64,000 bases of DNA from Phycisphaerales bacterium (GTDB lineage: Bacteria; Planctomycetota; Phycisphaerae; UBA1845), in NCBI GenBank assembly GCA_020639095.1, contig JACKHH010000017.1, forward strand, positions 6,960-70,959, written 5' to 3'. Numbering within the stretch: the first letter of the stretch is position 1; each line of letters opens with the position of its first letter. This document shows positions 39,668 through 49,170 of this stretch, in pieces. The notes below the pieces were generated by a model. The model saw nothing but the letters and a program-made list of their open reading frames with translations. It had not been told where the DNA came from and ran no database searches. The translations under genes were made by a program, and so were the position numbers.

Positions 39668-42616
39668 ATGCTCACCACGCGCCGATCCCTCGTTTGTTTA
39701 TCGCTCGTTGGTCTGATGTTGGTCGCGGTGTCGGCAGCGACGCAGGCCGCACCGATTGAGATCGGGTTCCTCTGGCACATGCACCAGCCAATCTACTACC
39801 CCTACGAATCGCCGATCCAGGTGGATGGCGCGGGGCGTTTCTCATTCAGCGTCGTCGATGTACACAACCAGCGATTCGGGCCGTACACCACCTGGCCGTA
39901 TGACGCGGTCAACGCGGGCAGTGGTCTGGCGCATCTCGGCGCGCAGGTCAGTTTCTCGGGTTCGCTCATCGAGAATCTCAACAGCCTGGCTGCCGGTGGG
40001 GTGAATGGCGGGATGTGGTCGGGCTGGGATTGGGGCTACGATCAGGGCGTGTCGCTGTCCACGTCGTTGGGAAATCCCAGGCTGGACATGGTTGCGTTCG
40101 GTTACCATCACCCGCTGATGCCGCTGCTCGACGCGGCCGACGTTCGCATGCAGATCAAGCTGCACAAGCTCGCGTACCAGCAGACGTGGAACGGCGGGCC
40201 GAGCTATACCTCAGGCATGTTCCCAGCCGAGACCGCCTTCTCCACGCGAATGATTCCGGCGCTGGTGGCTGAGGGTATTGAATGGGTCATCGTCGACAAC
40301 ATTCATTTCGATCGCGCGTGTAAAGGGTATCCGCACACCAACGCGTCGAATTTGTTTGCGCCGAATGCCGCCGATCAGGTCAACCCAGAACCAGCCGATA
40401 GCGGCGGGGCGTGGGTGCAGCTCAACAACCTCTGGGCGCCGAGTCGCGTGAGCGCGCCCTTCGGATACCAGCCACACTATGCCCAGTACGTTGATCCGGG
40501 CACGGGCGCGATCTCGAAGATCATCGTGGTCCCGGCAGCACGCTACGAGGGCAACGAGGATGGTCGCGGTGGCTACGGTGCGTTTCTCTATGACCAGGTG
40601 ATGGACCAGTACCTTTCGTACAACACCGACGCGAGTCACCCAATGTTCGTGGTACTTCACCACGACGGCGACAACTACGGTGGTGGCAGCGATTCGTACT
40701 ATCACCACAACTTCCAGAACATGGTCAATTGGGCGTCCACGGATTCGGACTACGACGTGTCCACCGTGCAGGATTACCTGGATCGTTTTCCCCCGGCGGC
40801 GAGCGACGTGATTCACGTGGAGAACGGTTCGTGGGCCGGTGCGGACAACGGCGACCCCGAATTCAAGAAATGGTTGGGCGATCCGGATTCGCAAGGGTGG
40901 AGCCCGGACCGCAACAGTTGGGCGGTGCTGACGGCTGCCAAGAACCGCGTGTTCATGGCGGAGGACATCGCGGCGGCTAACAGCATGACGAACATCCTGA
41001 ACGGGACCGGCAGCAACACGGAGAAAGCATGGCACTGGCTGTTGGTGTCGCAGGCGAGCGACTACTGGTACTGGGACGGGACGGAGATCTGGGACAGCAA
41101 CGTGACGCGCGGATGCAACCAAGCCGTCGCGTTCGCCAACAGCGTCATCACCGGTCAAAACGATGCGACGGAACCGACGATTTTCCTGCCGCAGCGCGAG
41201 CCATACAACCCCGGCGGATACGAGTGGGGCAGTTCGCCGGAGGCGTCGGACTTTGAAGTGTGGACCTACGCTTATGACGTGAGCGGGCTCACCGATGTGA
41301 CGCTGCACTGGCGCGTTGATGTCGATGGGGAGAACCCAATCGCGTCGATTCAGAATGAGACGTTCTCCGGCGGGGTGGAGGTCGGCGCGTGGAACGATGT
41401 GGCGATGACGTCGTCGGACATCGGCCCGCAGAACGGCGTGCTTGCGCCGACGTATCGGGCGCTTCGCTGGTCGGCGATGATTACTGGTCAAGAGGATGTG
41501 CTGATCGATTACTACGTGTCGGCTGAGGATGGCGCGGGCAATTTGGCGACATCGGACATTCAGCACGTGTACGTGGGCACGAGTTCCACGGGCAATCCCA
41601 GCACAGCCGTCACGATTGATCCCGATCCGGCGGAAGCGGGCGCGAACGTGCTGATCGCGTACGATGCCGCGGGCGGGCCGTTGAGCGGGGCGGGGCAGGT
41701 CTATCTGCACTACGGCTTCGACAGTTGGCAGCCGACGATCAGTCCCGATCCCGCCATGACCTGGAACGCGGGCGCGGGCGTTTGGGAAATCACGGTCGCG
41801 GTGAATGCGACGGCGGCGCAGCTCGACATGGTGTTCAACAATGGGTCGGGCACGTGGGACAACAACAACAGCCAGGATTGGCACTTCACGGTTGAGGGCG
41901 GAGAGGAACCCCCGACCACGTTCGATTGGGCGATGGACGGCGCACTCGACTCTGCCGCGACGCTGATCGCCCAGCATTCGGGGATATTCCTCTATGCAGG
42001 TGTGGCAGGTGACGAGTTGTACGTCGCAGCCAGCGATGCCGGCGAGGGCAACGATCACTTCATTCTTGTCGCGGAATCGCCGGGCGCAATGCAGTCAGCC
42101 ATGTGGGCGAAGGCGGGGCAGGTCGCAGCATGGGATGCGTTCCTTGCGGACGAAAACAGCAACGATTACGAGGGCTGGTTTGACGCCAGCGGCGCGACGC
42201 AGGCCGCGACAGGTCCGAACGGCGGCGTGCTCGAAGGCACGATCAACCTGGCGCAGGAGCTAGGGCAAATGCCAACTGCCATCTATCTCGCGTTCGCGGC
42301 GTACGGCAACAATGACGGTGGCGCGCTGGTGTCGTCCGCGCAAATCGCATCGACGATCAACAGTGACGGTAACGTTGATGCCGGCGAGTATATGCTCGTT
42401 GATCTGTGCAGCATTCGTGTCGATCGCCCGATGGAAGACCTCAACGTTGACTGCGCCGTCAGTGCAGGCGACCAACCACTCTTCGACAATTGCCTCACCG
42501 GTCCGGACGGTTCGCCGGTGGGTACATGTCCGATAGGTGTCGACGCCGACTTTGATGTTGACGGAGACGTTGATCTTGCCGATTTCGCGCACCTGCAACG
42601 CGCGATCGGCGACTAA
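39668..42616 (+). CDS. Secreted GH57-family glycoside hydrolase with dockerin-like C-terminus
   Basis: This 982-residue exported protein begins with a signal peptide (SLVCLSLVGLMLVAVSAATQA). It continues directly into a GH57 catalytic domain whose first motif is IGFLWHMHQPIYYP, with the likely nucleophile Glu188 in GMFPAETAFS. GH57 enzymes act on alpha-glucans (amylase, branching enzyme, amylopullulanase). After the catalytic part come a beta-rich region and a starch-binding-like module (VYLHYGFDSWQP, then AQLDMVFNNGSGTWDNN; about residues 660-740). A further beta domain follows. The last 60 residues form a dockerin-like calcium motif ending DADFDVDGDVDLADFAHLQ. The substrate is inferred as starch- or glycogen-type. 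The start is the ATG at 39668. Confidence 0.88.
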   Translation: MLTTRRSLVCLSLVGLMLVAVSAATQAAPIEIGFLWHMHQPIYYPYESPIQVDGAGRFSFSVVDVHNQRFGPYTTWPYDAVNAGSGLAHLGAQVSFSGSLIENLNSLAAGGVNGGMWSGWDWGYDQGVSLSTSLGNPRLDMVAFGYHHPLMPLLDAADVRMQIKLHKLAYQQTWNGGPSYTSGMFPAETAFSTRMIPALVAEGIEWVIVDNIHFDRACKGYPHTNASNLFAPNAADQVNPEPADSGGAWVQLNNLWAPSRVSAPFGYQPHYAQYVDPGTGAISKIIVVPAARYEGNEDGRGGYGAFLYDQVMDQYLSYNTDASHPMFVVLHHDGDNYGGGSDSYYHHNFQNMVNWASTDSDYDVSTVQDYLDRFPPAASDVIHVENGSWAGADNGDPEFKKWLGDPDSQGWSPDRNSWAVLTAAKNRVFMAEDIAAANSMTNILNGTGSNTEKAWHWLLVSQASDYWYWDGTEIWDSNVTRGCNQAVAFANSVITGQNDATEPTIFLPQREPYNPGGYEWGSSPEASDFEVWTYAYDVSGLTDVTLHWRVDVDGENPIASIQNETFSGGVEVGAWNDVAMTSSDIGPQNGVLAPTYRALRWSAMITGQEDVLIDYYVSAEDGAGNLATSDIQHVYVGTSSTGNPSTAVTIDPDPAEAGANVLIAYDAAGGPLSGAGQVYLHYGFDSWQPTISPDPAMTWNAGAGVWEITVAVNATAAQLDMVFNNGSGTWDNNNSQDWHFTVEGGEEPPTTFDWAMDGALDSAATLIAQHSGIFLYAGVAGDELYVAASDAGEGNDHFILVAESPGAMQSAMWAKAGQVAAWDAFLADENSNDYEGWFDASGATQAATGPNGGVLEGTINLAQELGQMPTAIYLAFAAYGNNDGGALVSSAQIASTINSDGNVDAGEYMLVDLCSIRVDRPMEDLNVDCAVSAGDQPLFDNCLTGPDGSPVGTCPIGVDADFDVDGDVDLADFAHLQRAIGD

Positions 42617-42948
42617 GCCATTTCAAGGCGTTTTGTCTTTGTGTTGCGTGCTATAACTGCGACACACACCGGATATATGTTGAACTGCCGCGCGCGATTG
42701 TCTAACGTGTAGCGGGGAAGGCTTCGTGGTGGACAGGGGTAGCCGGTGGTTGCGGCCCTTGTTGCACGGCGGGTTGCGCCGTGCTTATCGGTCCGCATTG
42801 TCGGCGCGAATTCCTTCCTGGGAACCGGGACGCACTTCGAGAGTGACAGCGACGACCACAGCGGTTCGTGCGCGGGCGTCAGGACCTGCGCACTTGCGTC
42901 ATGCCGCCGAGGATGAGGGTCGTCGGGAAAAACCAAGGAGACAGGCAG
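42617..42948. other. 332-bp gap with no recognised feature
   Basis: No convincing gene, palindrome or strong promoter is visible between the GH57 and matrixin genes. The gap presumably holds the promoter of the protease gene; only an AT-rich patch near 42650-42680 (GTGCTATAACTGCG, GGATATATG) stands out. Confidence 0.5.
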
Positions 42949-45585
42949 ATGTCAAAAAGGAATGGACGCGCCGTTGCGGTTGCGGGAATCGCTGCGGTAG
43001 TGCTGCTCGCCGCGGGTTTGCGGGTGTGGATCGGCGAGAGAGCGAGTGAGGTCTCCACAACGGCGGCGACGCCTGGTGTGGCGAACGCGGACGCTCCGAC
43101 CGCGAAGATTCCAGCCGACCCGGCGGCACGCGCGCTCTACGACGCCATGCTGGCGCAAACCTATCACCTGCTCCCGACCGCCCAACAACAGCGCGCGGTG
43201 ATGACCAATCACAGTACGCAGGATTTCATCAACAGAGGTTCGTCCGCGCAGGTTGCGGCTGCGGACGTGAAGAACCCTGGACTCAACGAAGAGTTGTGGG
43301 CGAGTCTCGCGCCCGTACACAAGAAGTTGCTCGCGGAGCGTTTCAAGATCGTTGACGAGGGCGGCGAAGTGGCGCCGTTCTGCTTTACGCCGGATTCATC
43401 CACTGAGTTGGAAGTGGCGTTCAATGAATTCATGGGCTGGGATGCCAACTTGCGTGTTCAACTGGCAAACCGTTGGTCCGCAACCGCGACGGACGGTGGT
43501 GGACTGTCACAGGGTGAGCCCACGACGCTGACATACAGTTTCGTTCCGGACGGCACGTCGATTCCTGGCGGGGCTCCGAGCGATCTTCAGGCGTATCTGA
43601 ACGGCATCTATGGAAGCCCCGAGGAGTGGAAGGCGGTTTTCGCGCAGGTCTATGAACGCTGGCATGAGCTTGCAGGCATAACCTACGTCTACGAGCCGAA
43701 CGATGATGGCGCCGTGTTGACGACCGCATCCGGTGTTCTCGGGGTGCGCGGTGACGTTCGCGTATCCGGTGATTTCATCGACGGAAGCGGTGGGTCGCAG
43801 GGAAGCATTCTGGCGTACAACTACTATCCCGACAATGCCGACATGGTGATTGACACCGGTGATCCCTTCTTCACCAGTACCGCGAACGGATCGCAGCGCC
43901 TGCGCAACGTGGTCGCCCACGAGCATGGTCACGGCTTGGGATTTGCCCACTCGTGCCCGGTTGCTGGAACGCGCCTGATGGAGCCTTTCATCAACCTGTC
44001 CTTTGACGGCCCGCAACACGACGATGTGCGCGCCGCGCAGCGTCATTATGGCGACATCTACGAACTCGACATCGACAACAGCTCAAGCGCGTATGACATT
44101 GGTGATCTCTACGTCGGGACTACGTTGACCGTCGGGGAAAACGTCCCGTTTCCGAATATCCTCGGCGACATGACGACGACGAGTATCGACGACAACGGCG
44201 AGTCCGATTGGTACACGTTTACAATTCCCAGTGCCGTCTCGTTCAGCGCCACGTTGACGCCGATTGGCAAGGTCTACGATGACAGCCCGGAGGCGTGTGG
44301 CGGAAGCTGCTGTAGCGGCAATTCGATCGACAGTGCGGCGCAGCAGAATCTTCTGCTCCAGGTGCGGGCACCGAACGTGTCAACCGTTCTCGCAACTGCC
44401 GATGCAAACCCCGCTGGTGGTACGGAAACGATCAGCGGGCTTGCGCTGAGTGAAGCGGGCACCTATTACCTGCGTGTCGGCGAGTCGAGTTCGTCAACCC
44501 AATCGCAGCTTTACACATTCGAGATCTCGGCTGTGAGTCCGGGATTCACGCCGCTTGCGGTTACGGCATCGGGCGTTCCGACAACGATCGCGCCGGGTAG
44601 CCCGTTGGTGTTCTCGGTTGAAATCGACCCCGGTGATGAGACTGTCACCGGTGGAAGTGAACTGCTCTACTATCGCTTTGACGGTGGTTCGTTCCTCTCC
44701 ACGCCGCTGGTATCCGCCGGTGGCAACAACTGGACCGCGACGCTGCCCGCGGCTGCTTGTGGCGACGAGGCGGAGTTCTACGTCAGCGCGGTCGGCGACA
44801 CGAGCGGTGAGGTGTCCGATCCGATCCGTGGCGCGGCTCGGCCTTTCACGCCGCCGGTTGCGAATGGCATCGGCGCCGGTTTCTCTGACAACTTCGAAAC
44901 CGATCAGGGTTGGGTCATCACTGCCGGTGTCCTGCGTGACGGACAGTGGGAACGCGGTACGGTCAACGGCGTGGGTACCGGCGAGCCGGCCAACGACTAT
45001 GACGGTTCGGGCCAGGCGTTTGTCACCGACCTGGAGCCGAGCTTCGCTTTCACCGACGTTGACTACGGTACGGCGATTCTCACCTCGCCGCCGATCGACA
45101 TCAGTGCCGGTGGCGAACTGTCCTACGCCTATTGGGCGAACAACAACAACGCCAATCCGTTCACTGGTGGAGACGGCCTGCGGGTATATGTCGCGACCAA
45201 TGCCGCGGGGGCGGACTGGAAGCTGATGCGCACCTACCAAGCCGGTGACGCTGCGTGGCACACCGATACGATCCTCGTCGGAACCGAGGTGCCGACTTCG
45301 TCGACCGTTCGCGTTCGCTTCGCCGCGACCGATGAACTTCCCAACACGACGCTGGAGGCTGCGGTTGATGCCGTGAGTGTGGCCTCGTACATCTGCTACC
45401 CAGCCGATGGCGACTACGATCAGGACGGCGACATCGACCTTGCCGACTTCCGTGGGTTGCAGGAATGCTTCGATCTCGCGGTCGCGGGTGCGTGCGACAA
45501 TGTTGATATGAATGGTGATAATGTTGTCGACGCTGCCGACTACACCATCTGGCGTTCGTTCCTCGATGCGAGCGGCCCGCAGTAG
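42949..45585 (+). CDS. Secreted matrixin-type metalloprotease with dockerin-like repeats
   Basis: This is an 878-residue exported protein. An N-terminal signal or anchor helix (VAVAGIAAVVLLAAGLRV) is followed by a spacer and a metzincin domain with the zinc motif HEHGHGLGFAH (first His at residue 324) and Met-turn RLMEPF, as in matrixins (M10A). PPC-like and Ig-like beta domains follow (ESDWYTFTIPSAVSFSATLTP; GTYYLRVGES), then a jelly-roll region (FSDNFETDQGWVITAG). Two dockerin-type calcium loops end the protein: DGDYDQDGDIDLADF and VDMNGDNVVDAADY. AAGGAGACAG lies just before the ATG. The dockerin-like end is shared with the GH57 protein upstream, suggesting that both are exported and attached in the same way. 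Confidence 0.9.
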   Translation: MSKRNGRAVAVAGIAAVVLLAAGLRVWIGERASEVSTTAATPGVANADAPTAKIPADPAARALYDAMLAQTYHLLPTAQQQRAVMTNHSTQDFINRGSSAQVAAADVKNPGLNEELWASLAPVHKKLLAERFKIVDEGGEVAPFCFTPDSSTELEVAFNEFMGWDANLRVQLANRWSATATDGGGLSQGEPTTLTYSFVPDGTSIPGGAPSDLQAYLNGIYGSPEEWKAVFAQVYERWHELAGITYVYEPNDDGAVLTTASGVLGVRGDVRVSGDFIDGSGGSQGSILAYNYYPDNADMVIDTGDPFFTSTANGSQRLRNVVAHEHGHGLGFAHSCPVAGTRLMEPFINLSFDGPQHDDVRAAQRHYGDIYELDIDNSSSAYDIGDLYVGTTLTVGENVPFPNILGDMTTTSIDDNGESDWYTFTIPSAVSFSATLTPIGKVYDDSPEACGGSCCSGNSIDSAAQQNLLLQVRAPNVSTVLATADANPAGGTETISGLALSEAGTYYLRVGESSSSTQSQLYTFEISAVSPGFTPLAVTASGVPTTIAPGSPLVFSVEIDPGDETVTGGSELLYYRFDGGSFLSTPLVSAGGNNWTATLPAAACGDEAEFYVSAVGDTSGEVSDPIRGAARPFTPPVANGIGAGFSDNFETDQGWVITAGVLRDGQWERGTVNGVGTGEPANDYDGSGQAFVTDLEPSFAFTDVDYGTAILTSPPIDISAGGELSYAYWANNNNANPFTGGDGLRVYVATNAAGADWKLMRTYQAGDAAWHTDTILVGTEVPTSSTVRVRFAATDELPNTTLEAAVDAVSVASYICYPADGDYDQDGDIDLADFRGLQECFDLAVAGACDNVDMNGDNVVDAADYTIWRSFLDASGPQ

Positions 45586-45624
45586 GGCGGCGTCGCGATA
45601 GCGATTGATTCAACAACAATAGTA

Positions 45625-45663
45625 GCCCCGAGGCGGCGATGCGGCTGCCTCGGGGCTTTTCTT
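45625..45663 (+). terminator. Intrinsic terminator after the matrixin gene
   Basis: GCCCCGAGGC pairs perfectly with GCCTCGGGGC (10 bp) around a 12-base loop and is followed by TTTTCTT. It lies 40 bases after the protease stop and faces the convergent cysS gene. Confidence 0.9.
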
Positions 45664-45693
45664 ATGTCAGACGATCGCTGTTGAGCACCGCAA

Positions 45694-47382
45694 TCAGTCG
45701 GCGACATGCCACACGGTGTCACCGGCTTTGTCTTCCAGCGTGACACCAGCGGCTGCGAGTTCGTCGCGGATCATGTCCGCAAGCGCGTAGTTCTTTTCGT
45801 CGCGCGCACGCTTGCGCACTTCGATGTGCAGCGCCATCAGTTTCGCCGCCAGTTCATCACCAGCCGATGATTCAATCTGCCAGCGTGTCTCGCCGGGTTT
45901 GTCTTCCAGCACGACGCCGCATTCCGCCAGACCGTCGCGGATGCGGTCGCCTAAGGCGAACTGCTTGTCCGCGCGACAACGGGCGCGAACCGCGACGTGC
46001 GCGCCCAGGATTTTCTCAATGAGCGCGTCGCCGACGCCTTCCGCCGGCGGCGCCAGAAAAACGCCGAGAATCCGACCCAGCGCCACCAGCGTGCGCCCCG
46101 CGTCCAGCGCACGGGCGGCATCCACCGGGTTCGCCGCCGTCTCCAGCTTGCGATGTTCGACGAAGCGGTTGATCGCGTTGGCCAGTTCAAAGAGCGCCGC
46201 GATGGCGGCCGCGGTATTGAAGTCTTCGTCCATGGCTGCGTGGAAGCGCTCGTGCGCTTCGCGCAGACTAGCGGCGAGGTCACCGGATGACGCATCGCCC
46301 GCGGCTTCCGCGCACCAATCGGGTAGCGACGCGTCAGACGCAGTGTCGGCGTACACGCTCGCGCCGCCGACCGCAGCCAAGCGCGTAAACAAGCGGTGGA
46401 ACGTGTTGAGTCCCTTGCGTTTGCTCGCCAGTTCCGCGGGTGAATACTCGATCGGCCGACGGTAGTGCGTGCTCAGGATGAAATAGCGGAGCAGTTCTCC
46501 GCTATACTTTTGCAGCAGCGTGCCCAGCGTCATTTCGAGCAGCGCCTTTTGCATTTCGGGGTCGGACTTGCTCACCTTCTTCGTGTTGAAGCGGGTTAGC
46601 CCGTGGTGCATCCAGCAATTCGCGAACGGTTTGTCCGTGCAGGTTTCCGACTGCGCGATTTCATTTTCGTGATGTGGGAAAATCAAATCCAGGCCACCGC
46701 CGTGAATATCGAACGTCTCGCCCAGCAGCTTCATCGCCATCGCCGAGCATTCGATATGCCACCCCGGCCGCCCCGGACCCCACGGCGAGTCGAACTTGAC
46801 TTCGTCCGGTTCGTCGGGTTTCGCGGCTTTCCAGAGTGCGAAATCACCGGGATGACGTTTGCCGCTGCCCACCAATTCGCGGAGGCCTTCCTGCTGCTCG
46901 TCGGTGCTGCGGTTCGAAAGCTTGCCGTAATCCGCGTCGGCGGTGACGTTGAAGTAGACATCGCCGTCGCTCGCGTAGGCTGCGTCCTTGGCGATCAGCC
47001 TTTCGCAGATGGCGATGATGTCGTCGATGTGTTCGGACGCCTTGGGGAAATGGTCAATTCCCGTCACGCCCAGCGCGGCGATGGCGTCGAAATAGTTCTG
47101 CGTGACGCGCGCCGCGAGTTCTGGCACGGTGGTGTTCTGCGCCGCGGCTTCCACGATGAGCTTGTCGTCGACGTCGGTGATGTTGACCACCCAGGTGACC
47201 GCGTATCCGCGATGCACGAGGTAGCGTTTGACCGCGTCGAAGATGACCGGTCCGACCGCGTGGCCGATATGCGACGGCTTGTAGACGGTGGGCCCGCAGA
47301 GGTACATCGTGACCTTGCCGGGTGATACCGGCTCGAAGCGTTCCTTGCGGTTCGTCAAGCTGTTGTAAATCTGAATGCTCAT
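45694..47382 (-). CDS. cysS: Cysteinyl-tRNA synthetase with duplicated C-terminal module
   Basis: CysS charges tRNA-Cys. The 562-residue protein has the zinc Cys in MYLCGPTVY, the HIGH-equivalent SHIGHAVGP, the FPHHENEIAQ segment and the KMSKS-equivalent KKVSKSDPEM. Typical CysS is about 460-490 residues. The extra length here is a second copy of the C-terminal helical module: residues 465-504 and 522-561 align over 40 positions with 22 identities, each containing IRDxLA, GV and LEDK-G-T-W. The duplication is discussed as a finding. It follows ispF on the same strand across a 126-bp gap that includes a palindrome (GGCCTAGGCC). Confidence 0.95.
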   Translation of the reverse strand: MSIQIYNSLTNRKERFEPVSPGKVTMYLCGPTVYKPSHIGHAVGPVIFDAVKRYLVHRGYAVTWVVNITDVDDKLIVEAAAQNTTVPELAARVTQNYFDAIAALGVTGIDHFPKASEHIDDIIAICERLIAKDAAYASDGDVYFNVTADADYGKLSNRSTDEQQEGLRELVGSGKRHPGDFALWKAAKPDEPDEVKFDSPWGPGRPGWHIECSAMAMKLLGETFDIHGGGLDLIFPHHENEIAQSETCTDKPFANCWMHHGLTRFNTKKVSKSDPEMQKALLEMTLGTLLQKYSGELLRYFILSTHYRRPIEYSPAELASKRKGLNTFHRLFTRLAAVGGASVYADTASDASLPDWCAEAAGDASSGDLAASLREAHERFHAAMDEDFNTAAAIAALFELANAINRFVEHRKLETAANPVDAARALDAGRTLVALGRILGVFLAPPAEGVGDALIEKILGAHVAVRARCRADKQFALGDRIRDGLAECGVVLEDKPGETRWQIESSAGDELAAKLMALHIEVRKRARDEKNYALADMIRDELAAAGVTLEDKAGDTVWHVAD

Positions 47383-47508
47383 GTTGCATACCGGGGCAAA
47401 ATCCCCGGCCTAGGCCGGCCCTTCGGGGCCGGTGTGCCGTCGTACAATTGTCTTCAGGATGAGCCCGCATCAGCAGGCTTCTCGACCAACCACCTCAAGT
47501 CTCAAGCC

Positions 47509-47994
47509 TCAGGCCTCAAGCCTAACCATCACCACCACGGTCGCCGCAATCGCCTCGCCCGTCCCGACGGGGCCGACGCCCTCGTTCGTCTTTGCTTTCA
47601 CGCTGACGCGATCGGCTGCCAACCCGAGCAACTCCGCGATCCGCTCGGCGATAGGCCGCTTGTACGCAGAAAGCTTCGGCTGCTCCGCGTGAATCACGCA
47701 GTCCACGTTGTGCGGTTGGAACCCGGCGTCGCGCACCCGCGTCATCGCCGCCAACAGCAGCTTCGCGCTGTCCGCGCCCGCGTATGCCGGGTCGGTGTCG
47801 GGAAACAACTCGCCGATATCGGGCAGTGCGCACGCACCCAAAAGCGCGTCCGTCACCGCGTGCAGCAGCACGTCCGCGTCGCTGTGACCAGACAGGCCGC
47901 GATCGTAAGGCACGGTCACCCCGCCCAGCACGAGCTTGCGGCCCGCCACCAGCTGGTGCAGGTCGTATCCGATGCCCACGCGATAATCAGCCAT
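47509..47994 (-). CDS. ispF: 2-C-methyl-D-erythritol 2,4-cyclodiphosphate synthase
   Basis: IspF cyclises the CDP-methylerythritol phosphate intermediate in the MEP route to isoprenoid precursors. The 161-residue protein has the zinc-binding GYDLHQLV and the signature SGHSDADVLLHAVTDALLGA, followed by DIGELFPDTDP, where the family binds substrate phosphates. The end EGVGPVGTGEAIAATVVVMV is typical. Length is normal (about 155-165). It lies upstream of cysS on the same strand, a common arrangement in bacteria. Confidence 0.97.
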   Translation of the reverse strand: MADYRVGIGYDLHQLVAGRKLVLGGVTVPYDRGLSGHSDADVLLHAVTDALLGACALPDIGELFPDTDPAYAGADSAKLLLAAMTRVRDAGFQPHNVDCVIHAEQPKLSAYKRPIAERIAELLGLAADRVSVKAKTNEGVGPVGTGEAIAATVVVMVRLEA

Positions 47995-48379
47995 AGTCCA
48001 ACCACCGAACGCGACAACCCGTCAGCCACACGCCGACAGGACAGGGCAGCGTATGTCGCCAGGCAAATCGAATCAACCTCACGAGGGCCAGCGAGCCAAT
48101 GGCGGATTGCGACCCGTGTGCCACTGCTCTTGAGCAGTGCTGGTCCATCGCAATTGCACCGCGCATTCAAGCGAGGTCGCGTCAGAACGGCGCGGGCGAC
48201 CGCCCAACCCGCAGCGAATCCGAATACCCATTTGCAACGCGGGGGAATACCATGATACTGCACACGCAGGGGCCTGGCTGGCGGCGGCGCGTAAGGGCGG
48301 CAACCCCGGCGGCTGGACGCACATGGATGGCGGACACCGGTCCCAACGCGGACGCGACCCGCGCAAGGAGTGACGCAAC
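47995..48379. other. 385-bp gap upstream of arsC with a palindrome
   Basis: The only clear element is CACTGCTC-TTGAGCAGTG (48122-48139), a palindrome preceded by GTGC. A 43-codon frame (48252-48383) ends on the arsC start codon, but I do not consider it convincing. No recognised operator (for example an ArsR-type inverted repeat) was seen. Confidence 0.5.
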
Positions 48380-48856
48380 GTGACCAAGCGAACCGTGCTA
48401 TTCGTCTGCACCGGAAACGCCTGCCGCTCGCAGATGGCGGAGGCGATCTGCCGCCACGTCGCCGGCGGCAAGTTCGACGTGCACAGTTGCGGCTCACACC
48501 CCGCCGGTTACATCCATCCGCTGGCTCTGGCCACCATGGCGGCGATGGGCATCTCGACGGAGGGGCAAGAGTCAAAGTCGTGGGAACCATTCCTGAACCG
48601 CGACATCGACGTGGTAGTCACGGTGTGCGATGCAGCCGATGCGGTGTGCCCGGCCTTTCCCGGCGGGGGGGTGAAGGTCCACTGGCCGATGCCCGACCCC
48701 AGCTTCCTTCCCGGTACCGACGATGAACGCCACGAATTCTGCTACCGCGTGGCGGAACGCCTCCGCTTGAAAATCGAACGCATGGCCGCTTTAGACTTCG
48801 ACGCCCTAAGCCGCGACGAACTCAAAGCCCAACTCGACTTGCTCACCGATTTGTAG
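48380..48856 (+). CDS. arsC: Arsenate reductase, thioredoxin-coupled (low-MW phosphatase fold)
   Basis: This 158-residue protein has the low-molecular-weight phosphotyrosine phosphatase fold, with the P-loop CTGNACRS (Cys10, Arg16) and the general-acid segment WPMPDPS (Asp106). It also has the two additional cysteines that define thioredoxin-linked arsenate reductase: Cys83 and Cys90 in VVTVCDAADAVCP, the same 7-residue spacing as in the staphylococcal enzyme. It should reduce arsenate to arsenite through a Cys10-Cys83-Cys90 cascade. The GTG start is supported by AAGGAG 9 bases upstream. No arsenite pump or ArsR gene is adjacent, so it may be an isolated detoxification gene; a plain tyrosine phosphatase is less likely given the cysteines. 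Confidence 0.92.
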   Translation: MTKRTVLFVCTGNACRSQMAEAICRHVAGGKFDVHSCGSHPAGYIHPLALATMAAMGISTEGQESKSWEPFLNRDIDVVVTVCDAADAVCPAFPGGGVKVHWPMPDPSFLPGTDDERHEFCYRVAERLRLKIERMAALDFDALSRDELKAQLDLLTDL

Positions 48857-48873
48857 ATTGGGATTTGCTGAAG

Positions 48874-49170
48874 CTACTCCTGGCGTGCGGCAATCAGAAA
48901 GAGAAAAAACGGGAGTAGCAGAAGCGCCCATCCCGCGATGCGAATCGCGGTTTCTTCAGTACCCTCGTCAACGACATGCAGGCTGCCCCACCCGCGATAA
49001 TACGACAATTCATGGGCAAACCAAATACACGCAAGCGGCAAGAGCGTGGTTATTGAAGATTCCATCGCCTCGCTGCCGCCTTCATTGCGATAAATCAACG
49101 CCAAGTATGCTACAGCTACGGCAAGCGATAGGCATCGTTCCAGAGTGAGTCTGAACATGGCGGCGTTCAT
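48874..49170 (-). CDS. Small membrane protein, function unknown
   Basis: This is a 98-residue protein with three predicted transmembrane segments (LAVAVAYLALIYR, TTLLPLACIWFAHEL, GWALLLLPFFLFLIAA). The central motif PLACIWFAHELSYYRGWGS resembles small hypothetical membrane proteins common in planctomycetes that contain an LPLACIWFPE-type segment; this is from memory and was not checked. No catalytic motif is visible. It converges on arsC with 17 bases between the stops. Confidence 0.7.
   Translation of the reverse strand: MNAAMFRLTLERCLSLAVAVAYLALIYRNEGGSEAMESSITTLLPLACIWFAHELSYYRGWGSLHVVDEGTEETAIRIAGWALLLLPFFLFLIAARQE

Noticed and set aside
48252..48383. 43-codon frame ending on the arsC start codon
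   Set aside because: It has a G-rich upstream stretch and a GTGA overlap with arsC, but the composition (Arg, Ala, Thr, Gly) looks like translated non-coding GC-rich DNA and there is no recognisable domain.
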